Source: an uncultured Paracoccaceae bacterium
GTDB taxonomy: Bacteria; Pseudomonadota; Alphaproteobacteria; Rhodobacterales; Rhodobacteraceae
Assembly (NCBI GenBank): GCA_937132145.1
Contig: CAKZNY010000084.1
Span: 1-8,064, forward strand
Direction: 5' to 3'
Length of the DNA: 8,064 bases
Shown: positions 1 to 5,862 of the stretch, one piece after another
Position numbering within the stretch: position 1 is the stretch's first letter
How the letters are laid out: each line of letters begins with the position of its first letter
Position numbers and translations under genes: made by a program
The notes under the pieces: generated by a model
The model's input: only the letters and a program-made list of their open reading frames with translations
The model's database searches: none
What the model was told of the DNA's origin: nothing

Positions 1-2
1 AG

Positions 3-443
3 ACGGGTATTTGGCTGGTGTTCGGGATTATATACCTAATCCTCGGAATAGCTTTCCTGATCGGGTTTTCGCGAATATTCAAAAGACGAATTGATTTTGC
101 GCCTGCAACGTGGAAACGGGCGCGAAACCCGCTGGTTTTAGGGCTAGCCTTTGGATTGAACATTCCCGCATGTGCTGCGCCGATCTTGTTTGGTCTGCTG
201 GGGTTGGCGGCCACGACGGGCACAATAGTAACCGGATTTTCGATGATGTTCATCTTCGGATTTTTTCTATCCACGCCGCTGGTTTTGTTTGCCGCCGTGC
301 CAAGCATGGCTGTGCGGTTGAACAATCTGGGGGGCGCGCTTAAACAAAAACGCTGGATAATCGGCGTTATATTTGTGGTCCTCGGCATCTGGTCCATTTG
401 GTTCGGCCTATTTGTTGATCCGGAAAACTGGTCTGGAAAATGA
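3..443 (+). CDS. CcdA/DsbD-family transmembrane thiol-electron carrier (5' partial)
   Basis: The frame is open to the left window edge, so only the C-terminal ~147 residues are visible; the GTG at 18 is internal rather than a convincing start. The visible part is almost wholly hydrophobic, with about four membrane segments. From the codon at 18 these are near residues 2-18, 38-62, 66-95 and 113-133. The segment containing GLNIPACAAPIL (Cys52) resembles the second redox-cysteine helix of CcdA/DsbD-type proteins, which carry electrons from cytoplasmic thioredoxin across the membrane to periplasmic thiol acceptors (cytochrome c maturation, thiol repair, metal detoxification). The partner cysteine would lie upstream, outside the window. 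It overlaps the MFS gene by ATGA, so the two are very likely co-translated. Family assignment is fairly good; the exact electron acceptor is unknown. Confidence 0.72.
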   Translation, partial: TGIWLVFGIIYLILGIAFLIGFSRIFKRRIDFAPATWKRARNPLVLGLAFGLNIPACAAPILFGLLGLAATTGTIVTGFSMMFIFGFFLSTPLVLFAAVPSMAVRLNNLGGALKQKRWIIGVIFVVLGIWSIWFGLFVDPENWSGK

Positions 444-1666
444 GAAAGCCCAACCGTTTCACCAGTGTGGCCGCCGCAGGGGTGACGTTTCAGGCCGGCT
501 CTGCGGCCGTTGATTCCGCCACCATCATGTCAGCGCTGGTATTCCAGCTAACCGGCAGCTCGATCATTGTCGGAGCCGTGACGGCGATTTTGCGCTTCGG
601 CTGGCTGTTCCCGCAACTTATCGTTGGGTATCTCGCACAGCGGTCCGGATCGAGCATGCATTACTATGTTATCGGAGCCTTCGGGCGGGCAATCTGCATG
701 GCCCTGATGGCCTTGGTGTTGTTTGTTGGTTCCGGCTGGTCAGCGACAGTCCTTTCGGTGGTCGTGATGATCCTGTGGACTGCATATGCCTTTATCAGCG
801 GGATCGTCGCCGTTCCCTATAACGACATCGTTGCGCGTTCTATACCCTCGGGGTTACGCAGCAGGTTATTGGCGACACGGTTTTTTGGTGGTGGAATTCT
901 AGCGCTCGGGATCGTTGCAATTGTCGATAATCTGGTTGGAAATCTACCCTTTCCGATGTCCTACAGCGCCATATTCGCCATAGCCTCGGTCCTTATGTTC
1001 CTCTCGTCAGGCGTTTTCACCGCGATGGGCGAGCCTGCACCACAGGCCACCACCGCCAAGCCGGGTTTCTTCCAGTATCTAAAGGACGGGGTGCAGGTTT
1101 TCCGCACAGACCGCCGTTTTGCCACCTTTGTCTACGCGCAGTGGTGCGGAGGCGCCGTTCTGATGGCCATGCCGTTCTATGTGGTGCAGGCCAGTCAATC
1201 CGGCTTTGATCTAGGCCGCGTGGCGCTGTTGCTCGGCGCACAAACTGTCGGAGCCCTCGTTTCAAATCCATTGTGGGGATGGTGGGGGGATTCCCTTGGC
1301 AAGGTAAGTTTGCTCAAGGTAATCGCGTTGTGTCGCATTTTCCCGCCGTTGGTTATCCTCTTGATGGGCTTTGGTGGTTTCCTCGACGTCGACCAAACGT
1401 TGTATTTCTTCATCGCGATCTTTTTTGTAACGGGCGCCCTTGCCAATGGCCTGACTATCGCCGTTATCGGGTTCTTGATGGAGATATCTCCGGACGATCA
1501 GCGCCCCGCTTACAGTGGATATTTTAACGCCATTACCGCTCCGGCATTTTTACTACCACTGCTTGCGGGCGTTCTCGCGACGTATTACGGCTTGATGATC
1601 GTCTTTGTTATTTCGACGGTCGCGGCCGTATTACAATTCGTTCTTCTGGCGTTTATCAAAAAATAA
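440..1666 (+). CDS. Major facilitator superfamily (MFS) transporter
   Basis: This 408-residue inner-membrane protein has the size and ~12-helix pattern of an MFS permease. A hydrophilic central loop (about residues 196-226, ending in FRTDRRF) separates the two six-helix halves. Motif A-like loops are visible: GYLAQRSG (63-70) between helices 2 and 3, and GWWGDSLGK (280-288) between helices 8 and 9. Asp284 is the usual acidic residue of that motif. Another polar loop, MEISPDDQRP (347-356), lies between helices 10 and 11. The ATG at 440 overlaps the stop of the CcdA-like gene (ATGA), which fixes the start through translational coupling; a weak purine-rich stretch (GGAAA) lies just upstream. The substrate cannot be read from the sequence. 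The partner gene suggests a periplasmic redox or metal-related role, but that is inference from context only. Confidence 0.88.
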   Translation: MRKPNRFTSVAAAGVTFQAGSAAVDSATIMSALVFQLTGSSIIVGAVTAILRFGWLFPQLIVGYLAQRSGSSMHYYVIGAFGRAICMALMALVLFVGSGWSATVLSVVVMILWTAYAFISGIVAVPYNDIVARSIPSGLRSRLLATRFFGGGILALGIVAIVDNLVGNLPFPMSYSAIFAIASVLMFLSSGVFTAMGEPAPQATTAKPGFFQYLKDGVQVFRTDRRFATFVYAQWCGGAVLMAMPFYVVQASQSGFDLGRVALLLGAQTVGALVSNPLWGWWGDSLGKVSLLKVIALCRIFPPLVILLMGFGGFLDVDQTLYFFIAIFFVTGALANGLTIAVIGFLMEISPDDQRPAYSGYFNAITAPAFLLPLLAGVLATYYGLMIVFVISTVAAVLQFVLLAFIKK

Positions 1667-1668
1667 TA

Positions 1669-1692
1669 GCGCCCGACAGCAAAGCCGGGCGC
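1669..1692. terminator. Hairpin terminator between convergent genes
   Basis: Perfect 7-bp arms GCGCCCG (1669-1675) and CGGGCGC (1686-1692) enclose a 10-nt loop, immediately after the MFS stop. Read on the minus strand, the hairpin is followed by TATTATTTTTT, a good U-tract. It should therefore mainly terminate the secreted-protein gene coming from the right. On the plus strand the downstream sequence is not T-rich, so termination of the MFS operon by the same hairpin would be weaker. Confidence 0.7.
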
Positions 1693-1703
1693 ATGTTGCA
1701 ATT

Positions 1704-2552
1704 CTAGTTTGAAACGTAAAACCGGTTACCCTTCAGCGTCGCATTGCCGTAGAAATTCACGTGAATGAAGGGTTGGGTCATGCCGTTTGGCAGCGTCACA
1801 CCTGTGGGAACAGGGCTAGGCACCGGCCCAGTGGGGGAGCCTTTCAGCGGTGGCATCGCTAGATGGATTTCCAGCTCGTCCGGTTTAGCAACGCCAAAGC
1901 CGACCTTGAAATCATCGTCGCGGGTGCGCTCGGATACCATGATGTGAATCACCCGTTTGCTATCGACCAATTCGCCATCGATATAGATATTACCGATGCC
2001 CCACACAGTAATATACGAGAACTCTTCCGTCACAAGTGGTGTGCCGATACCGGTGCCTCCATGCATCAAAACGTTGGTACCAACCCCGCCAAAGAACGGA
2101 TGATCAGGCCCAACCGGAATGACTTTGTTCATGGTGATGCGGAAATCACGCCCGTTTGGCCCTACGAAAGACGCTTCCATTGTGACTTCGTCTTTGGAAT
2201 CCATCCGATCTTTGGCCGTCGCATCGACAACCGTCATCTTGAAATCACCGGTGATCATCTTGATGTTGTTTGAAAACATCGAGGGCGCTTTGATCGTGGT
2301 GTACGTGCTTCCATCCTCGGATGTCAGGCGGTTATCAAGGGGCAGCAGATCCACATTCACGGGGTTTGCCGGCGTTCCAAACAAGGCAGGATCAAGCGCG
2401 CGCTTGTCGGGGAATTGCCACAAAGCCGTGCCATGAGCCGAGGCCGACATGGTGCCGGGCTTTTCATGTGCAACAGCGCTGCTGACCATAGCCAAGCTCG
2501 TCATCAAAACAGCCAGACTACCTGCGAGCGTTAATTTCAATAAGTTCGTCAT
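1704..2552 (-). CDS. Secreted (Sec signal peptide) protein of unknown family
   Basis: I do not recognise this family. The frame extends upstream to 2615, but the best start is the ATG at 2552: GGAAAGG lies 8 nt before it. The ATG two codons earlier (2558) is too close to that ribosome site. From 2552 the protein has 282 residues and opens with a classic signal peptide: MTNLLK, a hydrophobic core (residues ~7-24), then SSAVA|HEK with a likely cleavage near residue 28. The mature ~254 residues are soluble, Cys-free, and rich in Gly, Pro, Thr and Met. There is a glycine-rich stretch (FFGGVGTNVLMHGGTGIGTP), and a Pro-rich linker (GSPTGPVPSPVPTGV) before a short C-terminal segment. A predicted periplasmic beta-rich protein is the most that can be said. 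It is single in its transcript, with a terminator downstream, and diverges from the membrane protein gene at 2775. Confidence 0.8.
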   Translation of the reverse strand: MTNLLKLTLAGSLAVLMTSLAMVSSAVAHEKPGTMSASAHGTALWQFPDKRALDPALFGTPANPVNVDLLPLDNRLTSEDGSTYTTIKAPSMFSNNIKMITGDFKMTVVDATAKDRMDSKDEVTMEASFVGPNGRDFRITMNKVIPVGPDHPFFGGVGTNVLMHGGTGIGTPLVTEEFSYITVWGIGNIYIDGELVDSKRVIHIMVSERTRDDDFKVGFGVAKPDELEIHLAMPPLKGSPTGPVPSPVPTGVTLPNGMTQPFIHVNFYGNATLKGNRFYVSN

Positions 2553-2668
2553 TTTCATTTCCTTTCCATTAGGTGCAATAATGTCGCAGGCAAAAATAAC
2601 AGAGAAGTCGTTCACCTACGGTAACACTTGAAGCAAAGATTCGTGACGCATATGTGATGAGCCTGACG

Positions 2669-2707
2669 CTACGACGCAGTAGAAGTTTACGTCTACGATG
2701 CGGTAAA
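2669..2707. promoter_or_regulatory. Overlapping direct repeat and dyad in divergent intergenic region
   Basis: In the 222-bp gap between divergent genes, CTACGACGCAGTAGA (2669-2683) is repeated as CTACGATGCGGTAAA (2693-2707): 12 of 15 positions match, at 24-bp spacing. The same stretch holds an inverted repeat GTAGA (2679-2683) / TCTAC (2692-2696) around an 8-nt centre, flanked by CGCA and TGCG. Position and symmetry suit an operator for one or both genes, but the regulator is unknown and no confident -35/-10 pair could be assigned. Confidence 0.35.
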
Positions 2708-2774
2708 AGAGTTGTGTTGGCGCCATCTTTTTTATGTAAGGACAAGAACTTTGGGAAACGGGACCATATCTGAA

Positions 2775-3257
2775 ATGCCCCTTATCGAGACAGGTGGAAG
2801 GCTTCGGCTGTGGTTGCTTTTCACGGCCCGCTTTTTCGCGGTTTTTGCGCCATTCAGCCTGATCTGGGAATTCGCCCACATGCCACTTTATACGGTCTGG
2901 CAAAGTGGAAGCGTTAAGCAGATCATAGCTTACGGGCTGCATTGCACGGGTGGCGATATTCTTATCGCGCTAAGTGCATTGACCGGAGCCGTGGTGTTAT
3001 TCGGACGAAAGGACTGGCTACCGCAAAGATCAACAATTGTGTTCGTTGCGATGCTGTTATTTGGGCTGGGTTACACAATTTATAGCGAGTGGCTGAATAC
3101 GGTTGTGCGTCAATCCTGGGAATACTCGATCTGGATGCCCGTGCTACCACCCTTTGGCACAGGCCTTACGCCTGTGCTGCAATGGATTGTTATTCCAGTG
3201 GTTTCTTATGTTTATGCACGTAAATACGTCACGAGCCTCAACATACAAACGAAGTAA
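2775..3257 (+). CDS. Small polytopic inner-membrane protein of unknown function
   Basis: From the ATG at 2775 this is a 160-residue protein with about four hydrophobic segments (near residues 12-32, 48-76, 87-104 and 131-148). The recognisable features are aromatic, motif-like stretches at membrane borders: WEFAHMPLYT (31-40), LHCTGGD (55-61), YSEWLN (103-108), SIWMPVLPP (118-126) and GLTPVLQW (130-137). I cannot name the family. An alternative start is TTG at 2751, which has a better ribosome site (AAGGA at 2738-2742, 8 nt spacing) and would add 8 residues; the ATG has only a weak GGGA at 11 nt. It diverges from the secreted-protein gene and ends 9 bp from the end of the convergent cytochrome gene. 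No terminator was found in that gap. Position beside cytochrome c and copper chaperone genes suggests a respiratory or metal-related role, but this is inference only. Confidence 0.75.
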   Translation: MPLIETGGRLRLWLLFTARFFAVFAPFSLIWEFAHMPLYTVWQSGSVKQIIAYGLHCTGGDILIALSALTGAVVLFGRKDWLPQRSTIVFVAMLLFGLGYTIYSEWLNTVVRQSWEYSIWMPVLPPFGTGLTPVLQWIVIPVVSYVYARKYVTSLNIQTK

Positions 3258-3266
3258 AGGGGGTTG

Positions 3267-3749
3267 TTATTTAATCCCATTTGCCACTTGGATTTCGCGA
3301 ATATATTTTGTGATCCAGCGAATATTTGCATCAGTGATATCGGCAACCGGAGGCATATTGCCAAAGCGCCAGTGGTGGCTGATCACACCATTTTTCGCAG
3401 CGCGTGCGATCGATGCGTCACCGTGATGGCCTGGCACGTACAGTTGGTGGATTAGCGGTGGGCCAAATTCAGTGCCCGACAAAGTGTCACCGTGGCAGGA
3501 CGCGCAATTCTCCTCGAATGCAATTTTGCCGCTTTGTGCAATCTGGCTTAGTTCGGGGAAAATTATGGAGCTTGCCTTAGGGGCCGGAGCCGCCGAATCT
3601 TCACCATGGGCGGCGGTGTTAACAATAGGAGTCGCCATGTCTACTGGTCTGGTCATAAACCAGAAAAAAACAGCAGCAATGGCAATGATTGCACCGCCTA
3701 TAATCAGAATTGTTTTGTCGCTGGCAGCGCTGCGCTTCTTTTTCATCAT
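3267..3749 (-). CDS. Membrane-anchored class I c-type cytochrome
   Basis: This 160-residue protein starts with a basic stretch (KKKRS), then one uncleaved-looking transmembrane helix (residues ~13-32). A flexible Ala/Pro-rich periplasmic linker (~37-62) leads to a single cytochrome c domain. The covalent haem site is CASCH (Cys82, Cys85, His86). Met132 in FGNMPPV is the likely sixth iron ligand, as in class I cytochromes. Several extra histidines (101, 108, 109, 125, 126) lie between the two ligands. It is probably an electron carrier on the periplasmic face of the inner membrane. AAGGA precedes adjacent ATG codons at 3749 and 3746 by 4 and 7 nt, so the true start could be either. It is divergent from the copper chaperone gene, which points to a copper-linked redox function; the electron partner is not in the window. 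Confidence 0.9.
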   Translation of the reverse strand: MMKKKRSAASDKTILIIGGAIIAIAAVFFWFMTRPVDMATPIVNTAAHGEDSAAPAPKASSIIFPELSQIAQSGKIAFEENCASCHGDTLSGTEFGPPLIHQLYVPGHHGDASIARAAKNGVISHHWRFGNMPPVADITDANIRWITKYIREIQVANGIK

Positions 3750-3787
3750 ATATTCCTTATTCCTTTACACATGAGTAGTGCTTACAT

Positions 3788-3801
3788 GACCGGAAGGTCA
3801 A
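3788..3801 (-). promoter_or_regulatory. Candidate regulator half-site / -35 upstream of cytochrome c
   Basis: Read on the minus strand, TTGACCTTCC occurs at 3801-3792, upstream of the cytochrome gene. It is identical to the first ten bases of the copper-chaperone promoter on the plus strand. Here it continues into a small palindrome, GACC-TTCC-GGTC. The TTGACC could serve as a -35 element, but the -10 position (TACTCA after 18 bp) is poor and no matching second half-site is seen. Activity is therefore uncertain. Confidence 0.35.
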
Positions 3802-3835
3802 GAAAATAAATACGGGTTTCCCAATCACATTGTCC

Positions 3836-3866
3836 TTGACCTTCCAGTTGGTGGAGCCCGTAAAGT
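3836..3866 (+). promoter_or_regulatory. MerR/CueR-type promoter of the copper chaperone gene
   Basis: A -35 hexamer TTGACC (3836-3841) is followed after exactly 19 bp by TAAAGT (3861-3866), a plausible -10. The elongated spacer contains an imperfect dyad, CTTCCA (3841-3846) against TGGAG (3852-3856). A 19-bp spacer with a dyad between the hexamers is the known hallmark of MerR-family activated promoters; TTGACCTTCC is typical of CueR/CopR-type copper sites. Transcription would start near 3873, leaving a leader of about 34 nt. No MerR-type gene is in the window. Confidence 0.65.
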
Positions 3867-3906
3867 GCCTGCGAATACCATGTGAAATTTAATAAAGGAA
3901 TCGAAA

Positions 3907-4104
3907 ATGCAAAGTTTCAACATCCCCGGAATGACCTGCGGCCATTGCAAAAGCACCATAGAAAAAGCCATATTGGAGCTGGACGGCTCTGCCAAAATTA
4001 CGATTGATATGGATACACAGAATGTGGATGTGGACACACAGACCGACACGGGCGTAATCGTTGCGGCTCTTAAGACCGCTGGATATGACGCGAGCCCAAT
4101 CTAA
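3907..4104 (+). CDS. copZ: Copper chaperone, HMA domain (CopZ-like)
   Basis: This 65-residue protein is a single heavy-metal-associated domain of normal length. GMTCGHC (residues 8-14) supplies the Cu(I)-binding pair Cys11 and Cys14. The rest follows the family pattern: a helix (KSTIEKAILEL), a strand (AKITIDMD), another strand (NVDVDT), and a second helix (VIVAALKTAGYDA). It should carry Cu(I) in the cytoplasm and pass it to a P-type ATPase or a regulator. The start is secure: AAAGGAA lies 6 nt upstream of the ATG. The gene stands alone between a MerR-type promoter and a strong terminator, so it is probably a copper-inducible single-gene transcript. Other soft metals cannot be excluded; the GMTCGHC motif and promoter type favour copper. 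No copA-type ATPase lies beside it here. Confidence 0.92.
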   Translation: MQSFNIPGMTCGHCKSTIEKAILELDGSAKITIDMDTQNVDVDTQTDTGVIVAALKTAGYDASPI

Positions 4105-4150
4105 AAACACTTCTTTCGTTAATTCGAGGGTATCTGACTATTAGTTATAA

Positions 4151-4193
4151 CAATGGCAGACGGGGGAAATTCCTCGCCTGCCATTGCTTTTGT
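4151..4193 (+). terminator. Rho-independent terminator after the copper chaperone gene
   Basis: Perfect 9-bp arms CAATGGCAG (4151-4159) and CTGCCATTG (4178-4186) flank one mismatch, then a further G/C-rich inner stem (4161-4166 with 4171-4176, two G-T pairs) and an AAAT loop. CTTTTGT follows directly. This is a convincing plus-strand terminator about 46 bp after the chaperone stop. Confidence 0.85.
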
Positions 4194-4264
4194 CGAGCAC
4201 CCTTCGCACTAGGCCTCCTCCTGCGCTGTAATCCTGTCGAGAGCCATCATCGCACATAATTTAC

Positions 4265-4296
4265 TTGACACTCTAGTTGCTGGACGAACTAGGGTG
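4265..4296. promoter_or_regulatory. Long hairpin/dyad overlapping a consensus -35, regulator unknown
   Basis: CACTCTAGTT (4269-4278) and AACTAGGGTG (4287-4296) form a 10-bp stem (one G-T pair) around the 8-nt centre GCTGGACG. A perfect TTGACA (4265-4270) overlaps the left arm, but the -10 position after 17 bp (ACTAGG) is poor. No T-run follows, so it is not a typical terminator; an operator is more likely. It lies in the ~300-bp non-coding stretch between the chaperone terminator and the small ORF, where no RNA gene or other coding region was recognised. Confidence 0.35.
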
Positions 4297-4376
4297 CAGA
4301 AATGTTGACTTGATACCGGTGGCTGAAAAGGGAAAAGCTCATGTGGTTCTACTATACAGGATGCAAATCTAATATA

Positions 4377-4406
4377 TTGACATTCTTTGAGGACATGGAA
4401 TAGTAC
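4377..4406 (+). promoter_or_regulatory. Possible sigma-70 promoter before the small ORF / PLP gene
   Basis: A perfect TTGACA (4377-4382) is followed after 18 bp by TAGTAC (4401-4406), which matches only three of six -10 consensus positions. If used, transcription would begin near 4413, just before the ATG at 4431. The local sequence is AT-rich compared with the flanking genes. This is a sequence-based guess. Confidence 0.3.
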
Positions 4407-4430
4407 GTGTTGAATTTAGGAATTCTACCG

Positions 4431-4613
4431 ATGTCAAACCGCGTTCCATATCACTTTTCCAGCGACGAGACCCCGAATCCGCCAATATGGGCTGATATTC
4501 CGAAGGACCGTACAAAATCCCCCTCCCGCTTGAAAAATGAACAGAAGGCGTTTGTTCCGGATCGCTGCTGGTTGGGATCAGGCGAAATGTCTAACGCAAG
4601 AGAAAAACCATGA
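4431..4613 (+). CDS. Small putative ORF, hypothetical, coupled to PLP-enzyme gene
   Basis: A 60-codon frame begins at ATG 4431, with AGGA (4418-4421) about 9 nt upstream. A GTG at 4407 would add eight residues but would lie before the predicted transcription start. The peptide is hydrophilic and proline-rich (NPPIWADIP near residues 15-23), with one Cys and no membrane segment or recognisable domain. Its stop overlaps the ATG of the next gene (ATGA at 4610-4613), a layout typical of translational coupling and the main reason to take it seriously. It could equally be a chance frame in the leader of the PLP-enzyme gene. I do not recognise it. Confidence 0.3.
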   Translation: MSNRVPYHFSSDETPNPPIWADIPKDRTKSPSRLKNEQKAFVPDRCWLGSGEMSNAREKP

Positions 4614-5784
4614 AAAAGTTACAACGTTCAGTGGTGCGCCGCGCGATCACCAAAAGTAATGCAGGCACGCCGCTGGTGGCCCCGCTGGCCCCGTCAGTGA
4701 TGTATCATTATGAAAGCGCAAGTCAGTTGGAGTCCGTCCACAATTGCGAGGTCGAGGGCTTTGATTACGCGCGTGACGGTCACCCCAACGCGGCATCGCT
4801 GGCCGACAAACTCTCGTGGATGGAAGGGGCCGAGGCGGGCATCATGACTGGCTCGGGCATGTCGGCGATCTCGGCGGTCTTTTTGGCTGTGCTTGAAAAG
4901 GGCGATTGCATCGCCGCCGCTAGCCAGCTCTATGGCCGCTCGCTTTAATGACCAAAAACGATCTGCCACGTATGGGTTTTGAGACGCATCGGTTTGATGC
5001 CTCGGATCCGTCGACTTTCGCGCAAGCCATAAAGCCCGGAACGCGTGTTGTTCTGGCCGAAATCATCTCGAACCCGATGCTTCGTGTTACGCATTTCACG
5101 GAACTGGCCGAAGCCGCGAAGAAGGCAGGTGCTTTGCTTTTGGTCGATAACACCTTTACCACGCCCAGCAATTTCAACCCGCTCGCGCATGGTGCCGATT
5201 TGGTTATGCACTCGGTGACCAAGATTTTGTCGGGGCACTCGGACCTGAACCTTGGGTATCTGGGCGGTAAAGATCCCGCTGTGATCGAGCGCGTTCTGGA
5301 AGTCACAAAGACTATGGGACTGAACTCCAGCCCGTATAACTGCTGGATGGCCGAGCGCGGGCTTAATACTTTCGATCTGCGTCTGGATCGTGCGCAACAG
5401 AACGCCATGAAACTCGCGCAGCTTTTGGAAACCCATCCGATGGTGACAAAAGTCCATTACCCGGGGTTGGAGAGCCACCCTGACCATGATCTGGCCAAAT
5501 CCATGTTGGCGGGCTTTGGCACCATCGTCAGTTTCGTTCTTAAAGGCGCGCGCCCTCAGGCCGATGCCTTCTTGAAGGCTGCCGAGAATATTCCGTATGG
5601 CCCGACACTTGGGGACGTTGCCACAATCGTAATCATGCCCGCCGTCGCCTCGCACCGCAAAGTCCCGCCAAATGAACGGCGTGCGTTGGGCATCGAGGAT
5701 AATCTTATCCGTGTCTCGCTTGGTATCGAAGATTTCAGCATTATAGAAGCCGATTTCAGAACGGCACTTGAGGCTGCTGGCTGA
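4610..5784 (+). pseudogene. PLP-dependent Cys/Met-metabolism (trans-sulfuration) enzyme, frameshifted
   Basis: One enzyme of ~390 residues, the normal size for the cystathionine gamma-synthase/beta-lyase/O-acylhomoserine sulfhydrylase family, is split into two frames. Frame one (4610-4948, 112 residues) carries the N-terminal part: YARDGHPN (Tyr53, Arg55), the phosphate-binding GSGMSA (81-86) and the stacking Tyr108. It stops at TAA 4946. Frame two (from ATG 4948, 278 residues) continues with VDNTF (Asp67, pyridine-nitrogen contact), the cofactor lysine in SVTK (Lys92) and the C-terminal domain to a normal end. Homology resumes right at the break, so loss of 1 or 4 bases near 4944 explains it. 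Neither part holds a full active site alone. Which reaction the intact enzyme ran (C-S lyase or sulfhydrylase) cannot be decided. AAGAG precedes the ATG by 7 nt. Sequencing error, or coupled translation through the TAATG overlap, remain alternatives. Confidence 0.8.
4948..5784 (+). other. Second fragment of the split PLP enzyme (possible re-initiated ORF)
   Basis: This 278-codon frame starts at an ATG that shares its A with the upstream stop (TAATG). It encodes everything after the phosphate-binding part of the fold, including the Schiff-base lysine (Lys92), RGLNTFDLRLDRA (120-132), and the C-terminal domain ending IEADFRTALEAAG. No ribosome site precedes it, so translation would depend on termination-reinitiation. 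The long undisturbed frame suggests the lesion is recent. It is listed separately only to mark the second half of the broken gene; it is not an independent gene family. Confidence 0.6.
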
Positions 5785-5806
5785 AAATCAAAAATGTATT
5801 GTGGGG

Positions 5807-5839
5807 CTGTCGGAGGGCAGGGGTGCTACTCCCCGACAG
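5807..5839. terminator. Hairpin between convergent PLP-enzyme and DppF genes
   Basis: CTGTCGG (5807-5813) and CCGACAG (5833-5839) form a perfect 7-bp stem around a 19-nt loop. On the plus strand it is followed by GTTTCCTTGT. On the minus strand it is followed, after a short C/A stretch, by ATTTTTG. Its position in the 78-bp gap between two converging genes supports a weak bidirectional terminator; the large loop makes this less certain. Confidence 0.45.
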
Positions 5840-5862
5840 GTTTCCTTGTCAAAGTTGCTGCA

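Noticed and set aside
1863..2273. A 136-codon plus-strand frame opposite the secreted protein
   Set aside because: The minus-strand gene has a clear ribosome site, signal peptide and terminator; the opposite frame has none of these.
2640..2660. Quasi-palindrome around CATATG as an FNR/CRP-type site
   Set aside because: It lacks the conserved half-sites of either regulator and the symmetry is short enough to be chance.
2616..2942. A 108-codon minus-strand frame covering the divergent intergenic region and the start of the membrane protein
   Set aside because: It overlaps the plus-strand membrane protein gene and the repeat-rich promoter region, has no ribosome site or domain, and its composition is not protein-like.
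4300..4430. Possible SAM riboswitch upstream of the sulfur-amino-acid enzyme
   Set aside because: A SAM-II type element would be expected for such a gene in alphaproteobacteria, but I could not find its pseudoknot stems or conserved core here.
4940..4952. Programmed +1 frameshift at CTT-TAA, as in the release factor 2 gene
   Set aside because: A +1 shift enters the wrong frame; a -1 shift is needed, and no slippery heptamer or stimulatory structure is evident.
4945..5655. A 236-codon open frame on the minus strand
   Set aside because: It lies fully antisense to the well-supported PLP-enzyme coding sequence, and its translation is rich in Arg, His and Gln with no recognisable domain; it is a coding shadow.
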